A stretch of 64,000 nucleotides of DNA, from the NCBI GenBank assembly GCA_026874595.1, contig CM049320.1:23075714-23139713 (forward strand). The letters run 5' to 3'. The notes below the pieces were generated by a model that searched no databases, had not been told where the DNA came from, and saw nothing but the letters and a program-made list of their open reading frames with translations. Origin of the DNA: Sipunculus nudus. Taxonomy: Eukaryota; Annelida; Sipuncula; Golfingiida; Sipunculidae. This document shows, piece by piece, positions 1 through 12,820 of this stretch. Every line of letters starts with the position of its first letter. The stretch's first letter is position 1. A program made the position numbers and the translations under genes.

Positions 1-54
1 AATCTGACCCCCCACAATGCACCGGGCTTGTAAATACGCCGTAGATATAAAAGT

Positions 55-192
55 AGTAAAGAGGACAATGTAGTCCGAGTAAAGAGGGCAATGTAGTCCG
101 AGTAAAGAGGGCAATGTAGTCCGAGTAAAGAGGGCAATGTAGTCCGAGTAAAGAGGGCAATGTAGTCCGAGTAAAGAGGGCAATGTAGTCCG
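55..192. repeat. 23-bp minisatellite, six copies
   Basis: Six head-to-tail copies of a 23-bp unit (AGTAAAGAGGGCAATGTAGT plus CCG) fill exactly 138 bp. The only difference I see is an A for G in the first unit (GAGGACAA instead of GAGGGCAA). Such homogeneity suggests a recent expansion. No gene is associated with it. Confidence 0.95.
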
Positions 193-2668
193 CTTAAGTG
201 TGTTGGATAAGAATGGTTTTCAAGGCAACTTACATAAACATGGCTGTTCTAGTGGTGAGGAGACTACAGATCAGTAATATTTTCAAAGCACGCGAATGCT
301 GAATGTAAACAGAGTATTTCTTTCAATGTTACAAATTTAGATTTTTTAATTTGACATTTGAGACTAGTAGTCCCTTTCCGTCCCACAGTGTCCAAACAGA
401 AGAGATTCGTTTCAGGTAGAAACCACTTCTGGCGGAAGGGTGCATGGTATTCTGGAGAAAAAAGATAAATAAACACACAAACAAATATTCAGTATACAAC
501 AATTTTATTACCAAAATGAATCGACAACTATTAATTAATAATCGACATGGAGAATTATCAGAGTTAAACTACAGTGCACTGCAAGCTACGTGACGTCACA
601 GCGTCAATTTGAAATAGCAGCCAGAACGCGCTAGCATAGCTTAAACTCCGTATATTAAGTTATATACACTATACATACAAGCAATCACCGCACTCCGGTT
701 AACCTCGTGAGCCAACGCAGTGAACTTTACATTTGCAATCAATATTCACAGCTGAACATTGCTATGGTCCCAAAAATAAATGCATCCAGTTCTTTGTAAT
801 GTGGAGGAATGGATCTTCCCGGTAGAAGAATATATCATCATTATATAATTATAATTTTTACACACAGATTCATACATATCTTATGCCATATCACTCATGG
901 AAAAGTCCGCGTTTCCAAAAGAGCGGACCCGAAAAATATCGGATTAAGCAAGAAAGATTAAAGCAGTAAGATTTCTCAAATGTATTTGCAAATATTAAGA
1001 TTCAACATAACTTATTATATATTCAGCTTAATTAATATTCAACGTACTATTTTAAATTTGTAAAAATACCTACTTGTAATTCTGAATTATTTGCGTAACT
1101 TTAAGAATAATATTATATATCATTACATAACAAGACTTTTCGACGAGAATGCGCACTGCGCTTAAAGTTTGTCGGCCGTGTTCGGGTCCAAAAAAGCTAG
1201 CATCGTAGGTTTGCCAATTGAAACAAACAATCCAACAAACACGACACCAACAAACCTTAAAGCCATAAGCATTGAAGATTATTACTTGAGATGTCATAAA
1301 ATGTGATCTTTCTTGTTGATATAGCGGACCCGAACACTTAGTGTCAGCCGTCACCGACAGGTGTCGCAAATGTAGTGGAACGGTCTATTATAAAACTAGG
1401 TGTGAATCGGACGTCCGGACCACCCAACCCTTTTATAGGCAAAGAACTGTCTACGCCACAGAAGCGGGTTTAAATAGAATTGATATAACTGCACACGTAT
1501 TCAACTGCACATATATAAATACAATATTTTTTGTACTCGAGTCTTCTATACAGGATGGCAAACTTCTGCATACCGGTTTCGGTTTGAGCTAATTTCTGTA
1601 TCAGCACCATGAGATAGACAAATTAAGCCATGAATTAAATAGAATATTAGTTCTCTTGCACTAACAAGTCCAGTACACCATTCTAACGACGAAGAGAAGC
1701 TAAATAAAGTAAGTTCTCATGTATAACCCGATAACTCCAGGCCGTTCATCGACTTGGGTCGGGCAGACACTCTGCATGTATGTTATGGGAAAATGTATAA
1801 AATCTTACGAGAAAAAGTATTATAGTGTCAGATAAAAAGTAGAAATCAATGTCAAATTGCGCAATTATTGTACAATTCTTCAGCATGTAATACTTCTAAA
1901 CAAGCATCAGTTATGTATTTTTGCAATTATGCGGCGAGTTTTAGCATGACTCCTCCTCATTCCGTATATCCCTGGATTCTGTTTAAAATTGTCAAAATCG
2001 GGAAAAATAAGCGCAAATAAAATGCCACTTTCATGAAATATTTTACTTAATGTTAAATGAGAAAATAAAGAAATTAGGCGACACTTAACCCATAATGCTC
2101 TCATTGCTGACAGGAATACAATTCGTACAGTTATTTACGATAGGTGTGCTTGAAGTGTTGCACACAAACTGGAAAGGTGACGAAATAAGCAGCCCATTGA
2201 AGGAATGGGCCTAAAAATGAGATGGAGTGATTGTTATAATACAATATGAACTCAACATTATATAAATACAAGTCTGTTTACTAAGGGCTGAATACCCAAT
2301 GACTCTTGATTAAACAAATAATCCATATCCCATCTAACCTTATTTTTATTCCTATGCTGGCAAATAAACTGGCTAAAAAATAAGGTTTGTTAGAGATGAT
2401 GTTCATGTTCCCATTAAATTACACATACATAAAATCATACATTTGCTCAAATTTACAACAACAAAAAAATATCCAAGAAACTGTGCTTACAAACATAGCA
2501 AAAACTAGAGAAAATCATTTCTCCAAATGTCCTTTTTTTTCAATTAAAGGATAGGCCAACTTCCTGTAGACGGCACAGTCTATTGAATATGAAAATAAGT
2601 AACTACTAATAATTTATTTCTTTTAGAAGTCAAACTCTTAAGGTAACATAGCATATAATATTAAACAT
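193..2668. other. Non-coding stretch, no gene recognised
   Basis: AT-rich DNA with short open frames only and no protein family recognised. A motif at about 1326-1365 (GGACCCGAACACTTAGTGTC, followed by a tGTCGC-type stretch) recurs imperfectly at about 4291-4340, so part of this region is a dispersed repeat. I see no RNA gene or clear transposon ends. Confidence 0.6.
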
Positions 2669-2682
2669 GTGGTCTGCTCTTT

Positions 2683-3365
2683 TGCACGAGTCTTTTCTTT
2701 TGTACGAGTCTACTCTTTTGTAAGAGTCTATTCTTTTACACGCGTCTACTCTTTTGTACGAGTCTACTCTTGTATACGAATCTACTTTTGTACGAGTCTA
2801 CTCTTCTGTACGAGTCTACTCTTTTGTACGAGTCTACTCTTCTGTACGAGTCTATTCTTTTGTACGAGCCTACTTTTGTATGAGTCTATTCTTTTGTACG
2901 AGTCTACTCTTTTGTACGAGTCTACTCTTTTGTACGAGTCTACTTTTGTATGAGTCTATTCTTTTGTACGAGTCTACTCTTTTGTACGAGTCTACTCTTT
3001 TGTACGAGTCTACTCTTTTGTACGAGTCTACTCTTCTGTACGAGTCTACTCTTTTGTACGAGTCTACTCTTCTGTACGAGTCTATTCTTTTGTACGAGTC
3101 TACTCTTCTGTACGAGTCTATTCTTTTGTACGAGTCTACTCTTTTGTACGAGCCTACTTTTGTACAAGTCTACTCTTGTGTACGAAACTACTTTTGTAGG
3201 AGTCTACTCTTTTGTACGAGCCTACTTTTGTACGAGTCTATTCTTTTGTACGAGTCTACTCTTTTGTTAGTCTATTCTTTTGTACGAGTCTACTCTTTTG
3301 TATGAGTCTACTCTTCTGTACGAGTCTACTCTTCTGTACGAGTCTATTCTTTTGTACGAGTCTAC
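2683..3365. repeat. 18-bp minisatellite (about 680 bp)
   Basis: Roughly 37 copies of an 18-bp unit, TCTACTCTTTTGTACGAG, with point variants (TTCT for CTCT, AGCC for AGTC) and shorter 16-bp variants lacking two pyrimidines. Because 18 is a multiple of three and the unit holds no stop in several frames, it yields long artificial frames on both strands (YESTLL-, TSLLFC- and LVQKSR-type repeats). I treat these as repeat shadows. The 16-bp units shift frame, which argues against coding constraint. Confidence 0.95.
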
Positions 3366-3807
3366 TGATATTTCAGCGTTGAAAGGTATTCTCCGTATAA
3401 ACAGTGGCGTCAAGGGTGTGTATCGGGGCGGGGGATGACTCGCAGGGGCCAAAGGGTAATCAGGGTTAGGAGTATAAGTAATTATAAGGTTTTAAAAAAT
3501 TAATTTATTACGTTTCCAGTAAAAGTTAGTTCTAAACCAGGTTTAGACATATAATATTTCATAGTGTGAACTAAGAAACGGATCAAAGTCTTTAATTCTA
3601 ATTATTAATATATTTCGTTTCCAATATATAAATATTCTCTGAATATCAAGAGGGTTGGTGATTACATTGAACCCCCCCCCCCCCAGCAAAATGTTGGAGG
3701 GAAGGAGGGGTATATACCCCTATCCCTCCTATAGTGACGCCCCTGTGTATAAATACAGAAGGCGTGTCCGACGAGCCTATTTGATCCATGTACAGACCAA
3801 GGACTCC
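3366..3807. other. AT-rich spacer with poly-C tract
   Basis: No gene is visible. A C homopolymer lies at about 3670-3684 inside a short repeat ('AAAATGTTGGAGGG...TATATACCCC') that recurs imperfectly around 4080-4125, so the SINE-like unit at 3808 may be embedded in a larger composite repeat. Confidence 0.5.
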
Positions 3808-4034
3808 GACCGGTTGTTGTGTAATGGCAAAGGTGCCGGACTTTTGATAAAGCGGGCATGGGTTCGAATCCCGTTGCCTGTCACTTCTTCGCTATGACCC
3901 TTCAGCTAGGTCTCAGCCTCAAGTGTGCTTATGTCCACCAAGCTTTACAAATGGGTACCGGATAATTTGCCAACTGCGTATGGCGGGTCCTAGCGACCTG
4001 AAAACCGCATGTAGGCTCTGTAGCGTCCCCAGTA
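3808..4034 (+). mobile_element. tRNA-derived SINE-like element
   Basis: 3808-3882 resembles a tRNA: an A-box-like TGTAATGGCAAAGG, a B box GGTTCGAATCC (3861-3871), and 5' GACCGGT pairing with 3' GCCTGTC at six of seven positions. It is not a clean tRNA, since the anticodon arm is poor. It is followed by about 150 bp of unrelated body containing CCACCAAGCTTTACAAATGG and GGTCCTAGCGACCTG. This head-plus-body arrangement is that of a tRNA-derived SINE. There is no clear poly-A or target duplication. Confidence 0.6.
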
Positions 4035-7000
4035 AGTGAACATCCGGGGGGGGGGGGGGGGCAGGTATTACATTGATCTGCACCCCCTTGCTAAAATGTG
4101 GGTGGTGGTGGGATATATACCCCCCTATCCCCCTAACTGTAAAGTCTTCTGATCAAGATACTGGGAAGGGGATTAAAACCTGCGATGATTTTTAACTTTA
4201 TCCAGGAATCTCGCCTTTATTAATATATTTGATTTTTTAAAATTATTTTTATATTTTCTAATATGACAAATACAATCTTTCTTGATCGGTCTGACGGACC
4301 GGAACACTCAAGTGTTGGTCGTCGCCAATAGATGTCGCTAGTGGCGGAAAGGTCTGGTGCGAGGTTAAATATTTAACTGGTGCAGCACAGAGATGTTCAA
4401 TTAACTTAAAGCTACATCTCTACATTACTCCTCTGCAAACCAAGTTTTTTTTCAAGGTTTTTGAACAAAACCATTGCCAGTTAAAGGACAAGCACAAAAA
4501 GCCAGTATTTCCCACAAATTAATCAGGACTGTTTCGATAAAAGGCGGCTCAACTGATTTTAAGCGTCATAAGACATTCCACTTGGAAAAGAATATCTATA
4601 CATGGGTAGCCAATGGATATATGAAACGGCCTGTGCTTAATTGTTATGATATTTGCGACTGACAAGACTGTTAGATGCAATAAACTATGTATAAAAAATT
4701 AAAAAAGGCGGCTTCTTTTGGAAAGCTATATATATTAATAAAGGACGTAGCCTGAGCAAAGTCTGCAAGGGGGGGGGGGGGAGCAGTAAATGCTTCGTCG
4801 GAGCGAATTGGTAATAAAAATACATGCTATAAATTTGCAGTTGTCGGTACTTTTCTTATAATATAAGCTCTAATCACAGAAACTTCATTTACATGGCTCA
4901 AGGGTAACTGAGTGATAGTCACCAATCCAACAACTTTCTTGCAAATACTGCCAACAATTTTTTTTGGTGCCTAAGAATGCTCAGATCTCAGAGGAGAAGC
5001 TGACCCCCATGCCCCCTGTGGCTACGGTACTGTTAATGTAAACGTCTCTTAATGTAAAAATATAAACTTCAGCCAGATAAAGAGAAATAACTGAGCTGGA
5101 CCGGAAAGGGAGCGGCCTCTGGCGGAGACAAGTGAAAGCATTGTCGCATTGAAGAATATATACCGGTAACGATTGATACATTCAGAATATGAAATACAGT
5201 CGGCTCAGATCTGAATATAGTTCTGTTACAGTGACTCGAAAATGAAATTAGCAAGAACTATTAAGCTGCATATAGTGCTGTTTATGAAGTGCACATGAAT
5301 ATTAATAAATATCTTACAAAATACATATACTTATGAAGTATGAATTATTGATATTTCAACATTATACATAAATACCTTGTATAAAATGGGTCTATAAACA
5401 AATGATTCAATAAAATGCATGTTTTTTTTTGTCTGGAGATCCACCGTGTTTTAAATACAACACCGGAACATTATATATGCAGCCTCATGGGATAAATCGT
5501 GACTGTTAAAACATTATTTAACTTCAATAAGAACATGTTCATCCGATATCTGATTACATATTAAATATATCCATGCATATTCATAAGTTCATATTTACCA
5601 GTTATGAATACACAAACCCCTTTTCAAGTTCCTAGATATATTTCAAAATTTAAATTTTATCCTATGGTTAAAAATAATTATAAAATATGTTGTCCAGATA
5701 GATCATGTAAAATTGCTTTCAGACTATGATAACGTGCTGCCTGTATATCACCAGTAGACTATCTGTGTACATGTTTGTGTGTGGACATGTGTACATTTGT
5801 GTGAAAGTGTGCTTGTGTGTATCTATAACTGCATACAATAGGCCCCCGACATAGAAATATAAGAAATACCCATATTTAACAGTAATATGTTTTTCATTGG
5901 GAGGTTCCACTGTGAACTTTTCCTAAATTTACTTCATTTGATATCATTTAATATACTGATTATGGTAAAAAAAACTCATATCAAATGATTCAATGAGGGT
6001 CCAAACTAACATTTTGTGACACCAAGCAGGGGCTCCAGTATTTCTACTGTAATCTGAAGATTTGGGGTGTGGTCCAAATGTGTGTTATTCCGTTTCTAAC
6101 TTTGCCAATACAGCTTCCATCTCAACAAAACTCTCTCATCAGAGAGATTCTCAACTGGATGCTGTCCTGGGGTACTTTTAAAGTTGCATCCCCACGCCCT
6201 TATCCCTGTCAGGCTGATTTCTCCCAGTTTCTCAAAACTGCTCATGGGGGCTGCCATTTTGCATACATACTAAAACCTAGATGTCACAGGTTGCATGTCG
6301 AAATTATGGATATAACAACAGTTCCAATAATGCCTTATTTATACAAAAATTAGTTAAGAATTTCTAAAAGTAAGTGGCAGATCAGACACTTCAATTTAAA
6401 TATCCTGGTGTCCTTGTGACATGTATAATTAACAATACTTTTTTAAATAATTCTTTGTTTGCCTACTTTTTCTTGCTGGGATCCAATACCTGGTGTTCAT
6501 TTCACAAAACAGCTGGGATGGACCTTCTCTGAACAGATACATATCTGTGCTAGGTGATTTATAACAACATGCTAAGTGATCTGTATGATGTAAGTAATAT
6601 ACTATTACAAACATACTGTTAATAATTAATACAATGTAAGATATACAAATAAAGCTCTGCTAGGAATGGTTGCGTGATTAAATAGCTGATATGACAATAA
6701 CTACCCAAACATGTCCATATTGTGACAAAGTGAATTAGGGAAAAACTAAGTTTTCATCTTAGATATCAAATTCAAACAAATAAATATAATACAGAAATAT
6801 GAAGCTGTGTCCGTGACTAAATATGTTGCCTTTCCATCCAAATTCTAAGAAACTAACGAAGGAAGAATTCTTTTCAATGAATAATTATTATAGTGACAAA
6901 TGAAGAAAACAATATGTTATACAATCTTGATGGAGCTCTTATCATGACCATCTGGGTTTACTCGACCTGTGTTGTTAGTGCAAGTAGGTCAAGGTGACCT

Positions 7001-7246
7001 AGTTTTAAGCCAGAGTGATTGGCTTTCAAATAGCAGAATTTGCAACATTCTCCTTCTATTGTAATGCAAATTGTGAACAAAATGAAACTCCTTTGTTGAC
7101 GTACCTGCTTTAGTTTACTGTGACCTTTGGGTTTTTGCTTATAAAGGTAGATTATGGGTCAAAGAAACTAAATACATAAAATTTCAGTCATGTATGACAT
7201 TCTGTGAGTGGACCAGCATTCAGACTTGCTGTAAAACCCAAATGGT
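4035..7246. other. Non-coding stretch, no gene recognised
   Basis: AT-rich, with G homopolymers at about 4047-4061 and 4770-4781 and short open frames only. A copy of the 'cggaccgGAACACT..AGTGTTGGTC' motif lies at 4297-4325. None of the short frames looks like a known protein. Confidence 0.55.
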
Positions 7247-7254
7247 CTAGTTAA

Positions 7255-7707
7255 GCGGTCCCCCTAAACACCCAAAACACTGGTGTTTTGGGTATCTGTG
7301 ACAAAACATCCACTTAAGTTCAAACCTGAACCCGAAACGTAACACCATTCGATAAATAATCATCTGATATATATACTGCAATATTGTGTCATAAATTTAT
7401 GAAATAAAGATAAAAAGGAGTGTTTCGTGTCGTGGTCCATTCAACGGCGGCCACGGCAGCCATTTATGCCAGATATGCCCCTAGTGGCACAAGTCACAAA
7501 CAAGCAGAGCACTTGTCAGTTGTACAAAAAACTATTGCTTTCTTTTATTTTACAGAAGTGGCACAATTCTGCATTGACATATGCAACAGATGATAATTTA
7601 TTAACCTATGCCAGTGTTTTGCTTCAAATTTGAATTTAAAAGGGTGTTTCGTGGTGTTTCATCACACGTACCAAAAACACCAGTGTTTTGGGTGTTTAGG
7701 CGGACCC
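7255..7707. mobile_element. hAT-like MITE, 453 bp, 8-bp target duplication
   Basis: Terminal inverted repeats of about 35 bp: the left end starts GCGGTCCCCCTAAACACCCA and the right end, read on the other strand, starts GGGTCCGCCTAAACACCCAA; both continue AACACTGGTGTTTT. CTAGTTAA flanks both sides (7247-7254 and 7708-7715), an 8-bp target duplication typical of the hAT superfamily. There is no transposase inside, so it is non-autonomous. The 68-residue internal frame is not recognised. Confidence 0.8.
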
Positions 7708-7715
7708 CTAGTTAA

Positions 7716-8958
7716 GTTGACTTGTGACTGTGATTCACTATCTAAGTAGGTATTCAAACTTGACTGAATCCGCCTTATGTCAATAATTAATATATTTTTG
7801 TGACATGTAAAAGCAAGCTTTTTCTAAAAATTACATACTAGTAATCTTTGATGGGTCTTTCTTCAAATCAGAAAAAAGTTGTACATGCACACGCTACATA
7901 ATTTAAGCCATATAAAATTATTCAAATTGTGTGATCGAATATATACATATAACGCACAGATGGAATATATAACAAGCTGTTGAAGCTGTAATTCACAAAA
8001 AAAATATATGGAAAATAAAATTTTAATAGATAAAAAGAAACTTAAGATTTCTTGGTTGGGAGGTTGGCACAAGCTGAGAGATCTATGAAAAAATATATGT
8101 CAACAAAGACATGTTTCAAGATTTCCAGATCTTTGATCTATCCCCACTTTCATAGCACCAAATTCTGTAGAATGTTCACCGACCACACGGACAATACAAG
8201 GTAAAATAGTACATGGGGACCAGTCTATTATGACATATATTCTCTGTTAACATAAATGCACAGAATTCATAGACTGGCACCTGTTCATTTCATGTCATAC
8301 TGACATCTTACTGACTTGCCATGTACACACAGCATTTCAGTAAATATGTTCAACATTTTCTTCAAGTAAATCCCCAATTGAATAACTATTAATTATCCAA
8401 GTAATATTACAGGTAATAACACTCCAGCATATACCAAGTTCTGAATATTGTTAGCCATATAATCAATTTAATAATTATTTCATATATACTGTAGGCATTT
8501 CATGAACCAAAACAGAATAAACATGTTCTTTGGAATGATGCAGATATATTTCATAAGCTTTTCTGTGATAATACCATTTCATGCTTGTAGGGTTCTTCTT
8601 TTAAAAATATTCAGCAAATATAAACCTGAGAAGCTACCAATTGTAATACCATGATGGTACCATAAATAGTACAGACTTTTACCCTGTCAGTGAAAGTATT
8701 CCTCTGAGACTTGTGAGTAATATTCCTTGTATATAGTTACTAGGGCTGTAACAATGCATCTAACCTTGGAACAGATAAACAGCATGCATGATGAACTAAA
8801 ACATAGTATTTTAACAAAGAAAGTCACCTTATATCCTTCAACAGATGTTTGCACAATAATGGATGAGCTAATTTAAATATTACTTAGTCTGCACGGGCAG
8901 CCCTCACAGAGAACGGACTCCAGGAGTTGCAGTGTTTCAGTGTAAAATACAGACACTA
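7716..8958. other. Non-coding stretch, nothing recognised
   Basis: AT-rich sequence with no convincing exon, RNA gene or transposon end. Open frames are short and low-complexity. Confidence 0.5.
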
Positions 8959-9496
8959 TAGTCCATTTCACCACCTGCTGTCCACCTGTTTTTTGTAGAT
9001 AATTTACTTTAAAAGTTTGTATTTTTCAATATTTTCCAAGTAAACAACATATGGAAGTGACAACCTAATATGGCAGTTCAGAATTTTACAATAAATCCCC
9101 CGTTCATGTTTCACAACAATTTAGTCTCTTTACTATGATCTGGCAGATAATGTGTGTCCCTCCATAAGTAGCCATCTTTGTTTTAGCTGGTTATTTTTTT
9201 AGAGTGTTTACATGAGATCATCCAATCAGCAGCTGTCACTTGAGGCTGTTTTTGCATGTGACCAATGACCTTGACCGCCATAAGTGGGTCTGATATGTTG
9301 TAAAATGTAGACTGATTTCTCATATTTTCAGAAAACTCTGTTACTCAAATATGGCATCAGGTAGGAATTTAGTTACCTAGTTGAAAATTAGGTTCTGTAT
9401 TCCTCTCCTCTACACTATAATTGTTTCCCTTGAAATGTACCTAATAAAAATTTTCATAGCAAAAAACAGGTGGACATGAGGGGATGAAATGGACTA
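8959..9496. mobile_element. TA-target MITE, 538 bp
   Basis: Inverted ends of about 40 bp: TAGTCCATTTCACCACCTGC on the left against TAGTCCATTTCATCCCCTCA on the right (read on the other strand). Both continue TGTCCACCTGTTTTTTG with few mismatches. TA flanks each side (8957-8958, 9497-9498). A TA target suits a Tc1/mariner-type non-autonomous element. The interior is AT-rich with no transposase. Confidence 0.7.
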
Positions 9497-10608
9497 TAGT
9501 AACAACCAAGGGTGATGTTATCTGAGATAGCTGGGTGGCAATATGGGTCCATTACAACATCAGTGACAGTAGAAAATGGCTTGCCTAGTGTGCTAGACAT
9601 ATTTATTAACACCTGTGACATCAAGGCTGGACATTACATGCTCTTTCTGTTTATTTTTCATGATACATGTATATATATATTATTATTTTTTTTTGCTCCT
9701 TTCTCATTCAGGATTCACCAGAAACGCCCTTCACAGGTTTAAGTTGGCAGAACACACCAGACTCTTTTTTATTTTTTTTTTGTTTATCAAAACATTGCAT
9801 TGAACCAACAAAAATTATGATACCTCAGCTTTGTAGGTTTTCTGAAGAACTGAAACTCTGTCAAAGCGTGTCCTAGTTTTTGTTATCAATAAACTGTATC
9901 ATGTTGTCCTGTACAAAACAAAACAAAAAAAAAAAAACTCTGTGTAGCAAGTTACTAAAAATAAGACGTATTTTGAAAATTGTGGAGGGAAACCTTGATT
10001 GATGCCTGTTTAAAGCTTGAAAATTGCATTTATTGGGAGCTACATGGTATTTTATCACAATTATTCAAAATGTATGTTTTGTGTGTTTCCGGGGAAATAA
10101 TTAACAGGAGTAAACTGCATCATGACCACTTACCTGTGATTGTGTAAACAAAACCTCATTTGGTTAAATACATTTTTACATGTCTGTAATAGTCTAAACT
10201 ATAAGTCATTAGAAAGATCAGGAAAGATTCAACAAACAGCATCTTTAAAAATAACAGGAAAACTTCATTGTTAGGAGATTATATTTATGGATGCGTGTGT
10301 GTGTGTGTGTATGTGTGTGTGTGTGTACCTCTTGATTTGCTCTGACAGATCTCTGGTGCTATCTGAAGGTGTGTGGTTAAGTGACCCATAATACATATAA
10401 AAACTTTCTTGTTTATTGTACTGCAGAAATCAGATGCACCTGGTTGACCCAATGTTATTAAAGCTCCTGTTTCTGTGGTTACATTGCCTTCATCCTTTTT
10501 ATCCTAATCTTCCTTTTTAATCCTGGAAGGAATCAGAAACAGTCAATTAAATAATGCACATGCAAAATTAAATCTCAACTTAATTTGGTACATATATTTA
10601 CACATTAC
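9497..10608. other. AT-rich stretch with (GT)n microsatellite
   Basis: There is a GT dinucleotide run at about 10294-10326, and T- and A-homopolymers around 9686-9782 and 9910-9938. The open frames here are low-complexity. No gene is recognised. Confidence 0.6.
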
Positions 10609-10612
10609 TTAA

Positions 10613-11063
10613 AGGTGCCTATTCACCTACCTTTTGAAAAAGAATTTATGTAATTTCTGGCTTTCTGTGTACATATTAATGATCTAAGGGTAATTCTGCT
10701 GTTCTTAAAACTCCTTCCTAAAGGGTGTTTGAATTTATTTATCAACAACTTGTTTGTGAACACAGCAATGTTGACTAACAGGAAAAAAACATGTAACCTA
10801 AGGTGGTAGCTTGCATGCATGCAGAGGTAGGAAGGTCACTTATTGCAAAACACCTTTTGCAAAGCTTTGGTTGTCCGACTTGCTGCCAGATGCCCCTGTT
10901 GATTTTTTCAGATTATTTTGGTGGGCCCATATATTGTAAACACGTTGATATAAACAAAAGGAGCTTCCTGTGTGGGGTGATATCATCATTTTCTGGCCTA
11001 TTTTATAAAGGCTCCAAGTTATTAGCTTTAGGTTTTAAAGGTCAGATAGGTGACTGGGCCCCT
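10613..11063. mobile_element. TTAA-target MITE (Kolobok- or piggyBac-like), 451 bp
   Basis: Flanked by TTAA on both sides (10609-10612, 11064-11067). The inverted ends are AGGTGCCTATTCACCTACC on the left and AGGGGCCCAGTCACCTATC on the right (read on the other strand), about 19 bp with four mismatches. The TTAA target plus AGG termini best fits Kolobok; piggyBac is the alternative. The internal 104-codon frame is not recognised. Confidence 0.7.
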
Positions 11064-11067
11064 TTAA

Positions 11068-12109
11068 GCAATCATAATAAATATGGCCAAAACCTGAACA
11101 AGACTAACATGGTCTGACACACAAAGACAACAAAATATGGTGTCAATTCTCTCTGAACGCTCCATGAAAGCTTTCTGAACCTGAGGACCATTGTTTTAGG
11201 TATTGTCTTTAGTCCTCCTGGGTTGGAACTCTTGTATTTCTAAAACCCTTGATCAGTCCCCGAGTTCAGGTGACCATGTACTTGTCTGATGTGCACAAAA
11301 TCACGGAGAGTGTCTCTGTGAGATCCACCCTGACCTGATCTTGTCAGTGTTGGCATTTAAAAACAACATAGTTAAGAGAAAGAATATTGCACTGTCAAAG
11401 AAAAATGGTGGCTTTTGTCAGGCAATATGTGAAATAATCCAGTGTGCATGGTAGCGGCAGAATCGGTACCCAAAGATAAAAAGAGGCCACTTAGATTTTT
11501 TAAAATTGGCATCTGTCCTACATCGCCGTGGTTATTTAACAAAATGCTTCAAGCTTATTATCTTGGCCCATAATGCCTCAGCGGGAGTGCACTTGTCACT
11601 TAGTCTGAAGTTTTAAATTGGCCTAAAAAAAACGAGAAGATTTTGTAGATTCTACTTAACAAAATATTGCAACAAGGTTGCTAAACAAAATCAGGTGGTG
11701 AGAAGTCAGATAAACAAAGCAACCTACTAGCTGGCAACTATAGAACTAGACCATGTTTGGTTGATTAAACATTGACTAATTAAAATATCTGTAAAATTAC
11801 TTAATAGCAGTAATGCACTTCTTGATTTCAGAATGGGGATCAACAGAAATTAATCAATTAATGTATACAGATTATTTGTAGATTTATGTTAATCAGCATA
11901 CAGTATGTTTAATTTACTTCACATAAAGCACACCAAAAAAATCTAGAAAATTAGGTAAAAGAAAACTATGATTAAGAATATTTTTTAGACCATTAGCAAA
12001 CTTTCACACAATATAAAAATATTAAAGTCCTAAAAACGTCTAGAACTAACAATAAGACTATTAGCCAGTTTATGCTTCATGGGAACTATGTAGTAAAATT
12101 AAGTAAGAC
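11068..12109. other. Non-coding stretch, nothing recognised
   Basis: No exon, RNA gene or clear element ends seen. 11170-11350 is somewhat richer in GC and reads like old repeat sequence. Confidence 0.45.
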
Positions 12110-12262
12110 AAGCAAATTCAAGGAATTTATGTCCCACACCTTCAAATCTGGGATGATTTTAAAGTCTGTGAAGAATAAGTACAAGTAGTTTTACCACACT
12201 CAAAAGATGGCAGCACCTGGCAGTTACTGCTAGCGACACCTGTTGGTGATTAGCCAAACTAA
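12110..12262. repeat. Dispersed repeat, paralogous to 20650-20816
   Basis: Both copies share 'TTCAAGGAATTTATGTCC', 'CTCAA.AGATGGCAGCACCTGG' and 'GACACCTGTT.GTGATTAG' in the same order and orientation, with indels between them. They are diverged copies of one dispersed element, and I see no terminal structure. Confidence 0.65.
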
Positions 12263-12279
12263 ATATGAAAAATAAAATA

Positions 12280-12820
12280 TCTATATATTAATAGCGTAAG
12301 GCGATTTTTGTGATTTTCCGTATCTCCTCTGATACCGCCGTACGGATTGCCGTGATTTTCGACATACATATGCTCTGGGTTTGTCTGAAGAGATTCTGCC
12401 CCCTTTTATTTGCAATATTTGTGTATTACATGCATAATTAATAATTTTAATATTTGCTCCCCCGCGGGCGCCTCTTTTCTTTGTGTCTTCGGGCCTGGTA
12501 ACACAATGGCCACAGAGTGTTTGATGGTGGGACAGAGTTTTTCTCCGGGGGCCCTATCTGGGCTTTTCTTAAATTTGTGGTGACCGGCCCGAAAAAAATC
12601 CCCACTGGTGATCCCTTCTCAAAAGGCAACCTCCGCGCAGCGAAAAGGTCTATTGTGCACAAGGAGATCTTGCGTGAGGAAAATGCTCAAAAGGGGGATC
12701 TTTCAAAGAATGAAAATTTTCCGAGCAGTAGTGAATGCAGGGCAGTGTGTAAAACCCGAACCCCACGGTCCCCGGACCCCATTAACCTATTTCCTCATTT
12801 TCCATTATTTATACCGATAA
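12280..12820 (+). mobile_element. Helitron 5' end followed by GC-richer segment
   Basis: The first ~130 bp start A|TCTATATATTAATAGCG and match the start of the complete Helitron at 13943 (shared CTCCTCTGA, TTGCCGTGATTTT, GACATACATATGCTC). The remainder differs: 12450-12790 is clearly richer in GC than its surroundings and keeps open frames of 71, 108 and 70 codons on both strands. It may be cargo captured by a Helitron. I cannot find a matching 3' hairpin with CTAG, so the right border is uncertain. Confidence 0.55.

Noticed and set aside
55-192. CRISPR-like array
   Set aside because: Direct head-to-tail 23-bp units with no variable spacers; a minisatellite in a eukaryotic genome.
2754-3305. 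183-codon plus-strand frame of YESTLL-type repeats
   Set aside because: It is the 18-bp minisatellite read in one frame; 16-bp units break the period and equivalent frames exist in other phases and on the minus strand.
3808-3882. Functional tRNA gene
   Set aside because: A and B boxes and acceptor pairing are tRNA-like, but the anticodon arm does not fold well and a SINE-like body follows.
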